Of a stretch of 64,000 nucleotides of DNA, positions 59,637-64,000 are shown piece by piece. The stretch is from positions 1-64,000 of the forward strand of contig NZ_JAKNQY010000001.1 in the NCBI RefSeq assembly GCF_024494355.1. The letters run 5' to 3'. Under the pieces are notes generated by a model. It had not been told where the DNA came from. It was given only the letters and a program-made list of their open reading frames with translations, and made no database searches. The stretch's first letter is position 1. Each line of letters opens with the position of its first letter. This stretch comes from Pseudomonas sp. Q11. Its GTDB lineage: Bacteria > Pseudomonadota > Gammaproteobacteria > Pseudomonadales > Pseudomonadaceae. A program made the position numbers and the translations under genes.

Positions 59637-61012
59637 GATGGGGTCAACCTGTCAAAGGGGCTGGTCAAAGCGCCTGCGTCTTCCGGAGCTGGATCGAACA
59701 GATTGCAGATCGCATCCACACTCAGGCGTCCGGCGGGCAAAATGCCGATAAAACGGCTGGTCAATTCGATCAATCCCTTGCTGCGCAACGCCTCCAGCTG
59801 CGGCCAGATGGACGCGAAATAATCGCGGAAGACCAGCCCGAAACGCGCTTCGATGGCCGGGATGTCCAGCTCCAGGTCGCAGGAGAGCTGCTCGGTAACG
59901 GTCGCCCTGACCAGATCCTGGACCTCACACCGCCAGCCGCGACAGACGGGCAATTGCCCGGCATCCAGTTGCTGGCAGTACTCAAGCAGGTCATCGGTGT
60001 TCTGCACGTACAGCTGCTCGATCTGAGTGATGGCCGACAAGCCAAACCCTACGTGGTCACAGCACCCGTGACGGGTAAAACCCTGGCAATTGCGGTGCAG
60101 GCGTCCATGTTCCTGGGCGACCGCCAAGTCATCGTCAGCCCTGACGAACTGCCCCAACCCGATGTAGTGATAACCCGCGCCGGTCAGTTGTTCGCAGCAA
60201 ATCCGGCGCATGGTGTCCATGTCCGACTGGCTGCAAAAGGCACCAGCCGCCCCGGCTTTCTTCGAACGATAACGATAAGGCGCACGGGCATAGTCGAACA
60301 CGTGCAACCGATCCGGTTCCAGTTCGATCAGCGTCGCCAGTTTCACAGCGAAACTGTGTGGCGTCTGCCAGGCATGGCCATAACCGAGGTCAATGTTGAT
60401 GGAGCGAAAACCAAAAGTGCGCGCTGCATCGATCAGCGAATGAATCGGTGCCGGGTTCTGGTAGCAATCGACGGACAAATCGCTGTCGACCCCGATGTCG
60501 GGAACGCCGATGCTGACATGAGTAAATCCCTGGTCGCGAATCAGGCCCATGGTCGACCAATCGGTGTGGTGCAAGTCCACTTCGATGCTGTGGTCGCCGC
60601 TGTCGTATTCGGAAAAGTCGAAGCGCTTGCGAAGATCACTCATCAACCGCCGCAAATGCGTGATCACGGGCGTGCCACCGGTCAGGCAAAACTGCTCGAC
60701 CCGTCGCCCCGCGCCCAAGTGGCAACCGATCAGTCCCATCTCATACGTCAGGCGTTGCAGATACCCCTCGATCTCCCCGCACTGGCAGACGCTGGCAAGC
60801 GGTGAACACGACGCCAGCCTCAAACGCGAAGGCAGATGCACCGCCAGCGACAAGGGCCGGCGCGTCTGGCGACTGTCACGCAACCCTCGAAGCAGGTCGA
60901 GCGAGCCCACGCCACTGTGGAACCTTCGCGTACCGATTGGGCAATCGAAATCAGCCACCGCAGGAACATGCCCGGATGGACGCTCGCCGAGGGTTTGGAA
61001 CAGGTCGAACAT
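59633..61012 (-). CDS. Divergent HemN paralogue with altered cysteine motif
   Basis: A 459-residue homologue of HemN along most of its length (HSIEVDLHHTDWSTMGLIRDQGF, SINIDLGYGHAWQT, GYHYIGLGQFV, GFTRHGCCDHVGFGLSAI). The C-x3-C-x2-C-x-C motif is not kept: the matching region reads HLPSRLRLASCSPLASVCQC, leaving C69, C76 and C78, and the GGGTP stretch is LTGGTP. It may lack the usual radical-SAM cluster and serve as a heme-binding or regulatory partner of HemN. GGAGA precedes the ATG, and an FNR-type box lies 57 bp upstream. Confidence 0.85.
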   Translation of the reverse strand: MFDLFQTLGERPSGHVPAVADFDCPIGTRRFHSGVGSLDLLRGLRDSRQTRRPLSLAVHLPSRLRLASCSPLASVCQCGEIEGYLQRLTYEMGLIGCHLGAGRRVEQFCLTGGTPVITHLRRLMSDLRKRFDFSEYDSGDHSIEVDLHHTDWSTMGLIRDQGFTHVSIGVPDIGVDSDLSVDCYQNPAPIHSLIDAARTFGFRSINIDLGYGHAWQTPHSFAVKLATLIELEPDRLHVFDYARAPYRYRSKKAGAAGAFCSQSDMDTMRRICCEQLTGAGYHYIGLGQFVRADDDLAVAQEHGRLHRNCQGFTRHGCCDHVGFGLSAITQIEQLYVQNTDDLLEYCQQLDAGQLPVCRGWRCEVQDLVRATVTEQLSCDLELDIPAIEARFGLVFRDYFASIWPQLEALRSKGLIELTSRFIGILPAGRLSVDAICNLFDPAPEDAGALTSPFDRLTPS

Positions 61013-61068
61013 GACAATCTCCGAGTGGCTGCGCGGCGACAGTGTCCGACTTATTCCTCCAGGCCACC

Positions 61069-61082
61069 TTGACCTGTATCAA
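61069..61082 (-). promoter_or_regulatory. ANR/DNR box of the hemN pair
   Basis: TTGACCTGTATCAA (TTGAC-N4-ATCAA) lies 57 bp before the first gene, a position typical of class II FNR sites here. Confidence 0.78.
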
Positions 61083-61110
61083 GCGCCCTTGAAAACGCGC
61101 CGTAGCCATT

Positions 61111-61554
61111 TCACCACGTGGCGTAAAACATGCCCTTGGCCAACAGCACGATCGCCACCAGATGGACAAACACACTGGTATGGATGATCTGGACGTAACG
61201 GGCGTTCATGCGTGCGCGCTTGAACAGCCACATGGCCCAGAGGAAATGCCCCAGCACACTGCACGCCAACACAATCTTGAGCCCCAGCAGCAAACCGAAC
61301 GAGGACGCCAACGGTGACGACAGCACCGCCCAGTACCGCAGCCAGACCATGGCAGCACCTGCACCGAACAGCGTCAGCAACACCCAGGGCATCAACTGCC
61401 GGGCACGCCGGCTGATGCCCTGTTCCAGCAGCACCATGACTTTGGCGGGCAGCTGTTTGCGGATGCTCTCCAGGAACAACACCTCGAAAAACACCGTGCC
61501 AATGAAAACCAGCGCAGCAAACAGGTGCAATGTCAGAAACAGCGGATAGCTCAT
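61111..61554 (-). CDS. Small CopD-like integral membrane protein, second copy
   Basis: A 147-residue four-helix membrane protein, paralogous to that at 28964–29404 (HLFAALVFIGTVFFEV, SFGLLLGLKIVLACSVLGHFLW, LLAKGMFYATW). It has its own perfect DNR-type box 73 bp upstream and lies just before the hemN pair. A role in heme, copper or NO handling is inferred from context only. Confidence 0.75.
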   Translation of the reverse strand: MSYPLFLTLHLFAALVFIGTVFFEVLFLESIRKQLPAKVMVLLEQGISRRARQLMPWVLLTLFGAGAAMVWLRYWAVLSSPLASSFGLLLGLKIVLACSVLGHFLWAMWLFKRARMNARYVQIIHTSVFVHLVAIVLLAKGMFYATW

Positions 61555-61626
61555 GGGCTCCTCGGTCGCCCCTGAATCATCGGGCGATGGTTTACCCGAG
61601 GTTATCCCGCGACGTCGGATTGGGGG

Positions 61627-61640
61627 TTGATGCCAATCAA
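61627..61640 (-). promoter_or_regulatory. DNR/ANR box of the membrane protein gene
   Basis: TTGATGCCAATCAA is a perfect TTGAT-N4-ATCAA site 73 bp before the ATG at 61554. Confidence 0.85.
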
Positions 61641-61659
61641 GGAAAACCGATACCGCACC

Positions 61660-61754
61660 TGTGGGAGCGAGCCTGCTCGCGATAGCGTCGGTTCGGCTTG
61701 CATCCCATCGACTGACACACCGCTATCGCGAGCAGGCTCGCTCCCACACAGGTT
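61660..61754. repeat. REP pair
   Basis: CTGTGGGAGCGAGCCTGCTC and the inverse GAGCAGGCTCGCTCCCACAC face each other across about 45 bases. It marks the right edge of the denitrification region. Confidence 0.9.
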
Positions 61755-61947
61755 GTGCGAACCGAAAAGCGTCAACAGAACGTTACCTGTTGCTGAAGTC
61801 GTTCCGACCGTTGATCAGCCCGTTGGTTTTTTTGACGCTCAGCCGATATGCGGTCACAACTTTCGCGTTCCTGTGGGTCATAACTCGGTGGCCGCCGATG
61901 GAATATTGGCTTCTACCGTGGTTATAGCCCGATACGGAGATAAGCTC

Positions 61948-64000
61948 ATGATTTTCAATGTACAAAATTTTGGCGCCAAAGGAGATGGCATCACCGACGA
62001 CACGGCGGCGATACAAAGTGCCATTGATGCGGCGGCGGCCGCAGGCGGCGGGCAGGTGTACATGCCGACCGGGACCTACATCGTTTCGGCCGGCGAGGAA
62101 CCCTCCGACGGCTGCCTGATGCTCAAGAGCAACGTCTATTTGTACGGCGATGGCATGGGCGAAACCACCGTCAAAGTGGCCGACGGCTCCGACACCAAGA
62201 TCACCGGCATCATCCGTTCGGCCTACGGTGAGGAAACCCACGACTTCGGCGTCAGCCATCTCACCATCGACGGCAACCGCGACAACACCACCGGCAAGAT
62301 CGACGGCTGGTTCAACGGCTACATTCCCGGCGAAGAAGGCTACGATTCCAACGTCACCCTCGACAGCGTCGAGATCAAGGATTGCTCCGGGTACGGTTTC
62401 GACCCCCACGAGCAGACCGTCAACATGGTCATCAAGAACAGCGTCTCCCATGGCAACGGCCTGGACGGCTTCGTTGCTGACTTTCTCAGCGACAGCACCT
62501 TTGAAAACAATGTCGCCTACGACAATGACCGCCACGGTTTCAACGTCGTCACCAGCACCCACGACTTCACCCTCACCAACAACGTTGCCTACAACAACGG
62601 CGGCAACGGCATCGTGGTGCAGCGCGGCAGCGAGGACATCCCCTCCCCCAGCAACATCACCATCACCGGCGGCGAGGTGTATGGCAACGGCGGCGAAGGC
62701 GTACTGATCAAGCTGTCCAGCGACGTCACCGTCAGCGGCGTCGACATCCACGACAACGCCAGTGCCGGGATTCGCATCTACGGCAGCAATCACGTTGAAG
62801 TCATCGACAACACCCTCAACAACAATTCCCTGGGCAACCCCGTACCGGAAATCATCATCCAGTCCTACGACGACACCCTGGGCGTGTCCGGCCGCTACTT
62901 CAACGGCAGCGACAACCTCATCCAGGGCAACATCATCAGCGGCAGCGACCTGTCGACCTACGGCGTTGCCGAACGCAACGAAGACGGCACCGACCGCAAT
63001 GCGATCATCGCCAACACCATCAGTCACACCAGCAAGGGCGCCACACTGGTCTATGGCGACGGCAGCTATGTCAGCGCCACAGTACCGGTGACCACCGTGC
63101 AAGGAACCGCCGGCAACGACACCCTGCTGGGCAGCGGCGCCAACGAGCTTTTCTACGGCGGTGCCGGCAATGACACCATCAATGGCGGCGCGGGAGACGA
63201 CATCCTGGTGGGTGGCGCCGGCATCGACAGACTGACTGGCGGCACCGGGGCCGATACATTCCGCTTCGCCAGCCAGTCCGACAGTTACCGCAACGCCACC
63301 ACCAGTTTCGATGACACCATCACCGATTTCGACGTCACCCAGGACAAAATCGACCTCGCGGGCCTGGGCTTCACCGGCCTGGGCAATGGCCGTGGCGGCA
63401 CGTTGCAGATCAGCTACAGCGCCAGCAGCAACCGCACCTACATCAAGGACTACGATGCCGACGCCAGCGGCAACCGTTTCGAGCTGATTCTGTCGGGCAA
63501 CCTGACCAGCAGCCTGACAGCCAGCAACTTCATCTTCAACCGGGTGGTCACCGGCACCAGCGGCAGTGACTCGCTGATCGGCAGCGAGTCGGCCGACACC
63601 CTGCTGGGCCTGGCGGGCAACGACAGCCTCAGTGGTGGCGCGGGCGACGACAAGCTCGACGGCGGTGCCGGCAAGGACACCCTCACCGGTGGCACTGGGG
63701 CCGATACCTTTGTGTTCGCCAACCGCCTGGACAGTTACCGCGACTACGACACCGGCGGCGTCAACCTGGGCGATCTGATCACCGACTTCGATGTCAGCGC
63801 CGACAAGATCGACCTGTCGGCCATGGGCTTCACCGGCCTTGGCGACGGCAAGAACGACACCGTGTACGTCGTGCTCAACAGCGCCGGGACCAAGACCTAC
63901 ATCAAGTCGCTGACCGCCGACGCCAATGGCAACCGCTTCGAAGTGGCGCTGGAAGGCAACTACCTCGACACATTGACCAGCGCCAATTTTGTCTTCGCCA
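61948..64000 (+). CDS. Secreted mannuronan C5-epimerase, partial
   Basis: The first 684 residues of an AlgE-type, calcium-dependent alginate epimerase; the gene continues past the window. An A module (about 1–380) has the beta-helix start NVQNFGAKGDGITDDTAAIQ and the catalytic stretch YGFDPHEQ with Tyr149, Asp152 and His154 at the same numbers as in AlgE4. Two R modules with RTX repeats (GGAGNDTINGGAGDD type) begin near 387 and 533. There is no N-terminal signal, as expected for type I secretion. It changes mannuronate to guluronate in alginate outside the cell. GGAG precedes the ATG by nine bases. Confidence 0.93.
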   Translation, partial: MIFNVQNFGAKGDGITDDTAAIQSAIDAAAAAGGGQVYMPTGTYIVSAGEEPSDGCLMLKSNVYLYGDGMGETTVKVADGSDTKITGIIRSAYGEETHDFGVSHLTIDGNRDNTTGKIDGWFNGYIPGEEGYDSNVTLDSVEIKDCSGYGFDPHEQTVNMVIKNSVSHGNGLDGFVADFLSDSTFENNVAYDNDRHGFNVVTSTHDFTLTNNVAYNNGGNGIVVQRGSEDIPSPSNITITGGEVYGNGGEGVLIKLSSDVTVSGVDIHDNASAGIRIYGSNHVEVIDNTLNNNSLGNPVPEIIIQSYDDTLGVSGRYFNGSDNLIQGNIISGSDLSTYGVAERNEDGTDRNAIIANTISHTSKGATLVYGDGSYVSATVPVTTVQGTAGNDTLLGSGANELFYGGAGNDTINGGAGDDILVGGAGIDRLTGGTGADTFRFASQSDSYRNATTSFDDTITDFDVTQDKIDLAGLGFTGLGNGRGGTLQISYSASSNRTYIKDYDADASGNRFELILSGNLTSSLTASNFIFNRVVTGTSGSDSLIGSESADTLLGLAGNDSLSGGAGDDKLDGGAGKDTLTGGTGADTFVFANRLDSYRDYDTGGVNLGDLITDFDVSADKIDLSAMGFTGLGDGKNDTVYVVLNSAGTKTYIKSLTADANGNRFEVALEGNYLDTLTSANFVFA

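Larger units (their letters stand above)
61555..61947. promoter_or_regulatory. Divergent region before the epimerase gene
   Basis: This 393-bp gap holds the DNR box at 61627–61640, a REP pair at 61660–61754, and about 190 bp upstream of the epimerase in which I see no clear promoter or gene. Confidence 0.6.

Noticed and set aside
61783..63102. 439-codon minus-strand frame over the epimerase start
   Set aside because: It is antisense to an AlgE-type gene whose catalytic residues are intact; the Val/Asp/Ala-rich sequence reflects the complementary codons.

Overview
The window is chromosomal DNA from a denitrifying Pseudomonas, most likely of the P. fluorescens group. The gene content and order match Pseudomonas nar, nir, nor and nos loci (narXL–narK1K2GHJI–ppiC–moaA; nirQ–norEF–norCBD–dnr; nirSMCFDLGHJEN; nosRZDFYL). 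Coding sequence is GC-rich, ATGA stop/start overlaps are frequent, and gene gaps carry the REP hairpins (GTGGGAGC…GCTTGCTCGCGA) typical of fluorescent pseudomonads. The organism assignment is inferred from gene content, not from a marker gene.

Layout. 1–5.1 kb: a tandem REP array, a chemoreceptor, and the anaerobic class III ribonucleotide reductase (nrdD, a separate small glycyl-radical ORF, nrdG) behind a perfect ANR box. 5.1–19.4 kb: nitrate respiration (narK1, narK2, narGHJI, a parvulin, moaA) divergent from narXL. 19.6–25.1 kb: a DnrE-like CRP/FNR regulator and a moaB–moeA–ubiU–ubiV–ubiT–DGC operon for molybdenum cofactor and O2-independent ubiquinone synthesis. 25.3–32.1 kb: pdxH with an ANR/DNR box, norR divergent from ric (dnrN/ytfE type), an nnrS operon, and dnr–dnrP with a small ORF in the dnr leader. 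32–37.8 kb: norD, norB, norC, norF, norE, nirQ. 37.9–47.2 kb: the ten-gene nir operon for cytochrome cd1 and heme d1. 47.4–55.2 kb: the nos operon on the other strand. 55.5–61.6 kb: a UvrA-type protein lacking the UvrB-binding region, hemN with a divergent hemN paralogue, and a small membrane protein. 61.9 kb to the end: a mannuronan C5-epimerase running off the window.

How it works together. Nitrate to nitrite is done by NarGHI, nitrite to NO by NirS, NO to N2O by NorBC, and N2O to N2 by NosZ. Supporting genes supply Mo cofactor, heme (HemN), heme d1, ubiquinone without O2, and deoxynucleotides without O2. ANR/DNR-type boxes (TTGAT-N4-ATCAA and close variants) precede nrdD, narK1, pdxH, norC, nirQ/nirS, nosR, the hemN pair and the 61.1 kb membrane gene, so they appear to form one regulon.

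The most notable regulatory signal is a repeated promoter design. Three GGT-N7-ACC sites (NorR type) are followed, 53 bp from the start of the third site, by a -24/-12 sigma-54 promoter. It occurs once before ric and again, with nearly the same spacing, before a 29-codon ORF and dnr. This would place dnr, itself an NO-linked regulator, under the NO sensor NorR. Other notable points are the class III reductase split so that the glycyl radical lies in a 53-residue ORF, a HemN paralogue with a broken radical-SAM cysteine motif, and a REP element translated as the C-terminal tail of NirH.
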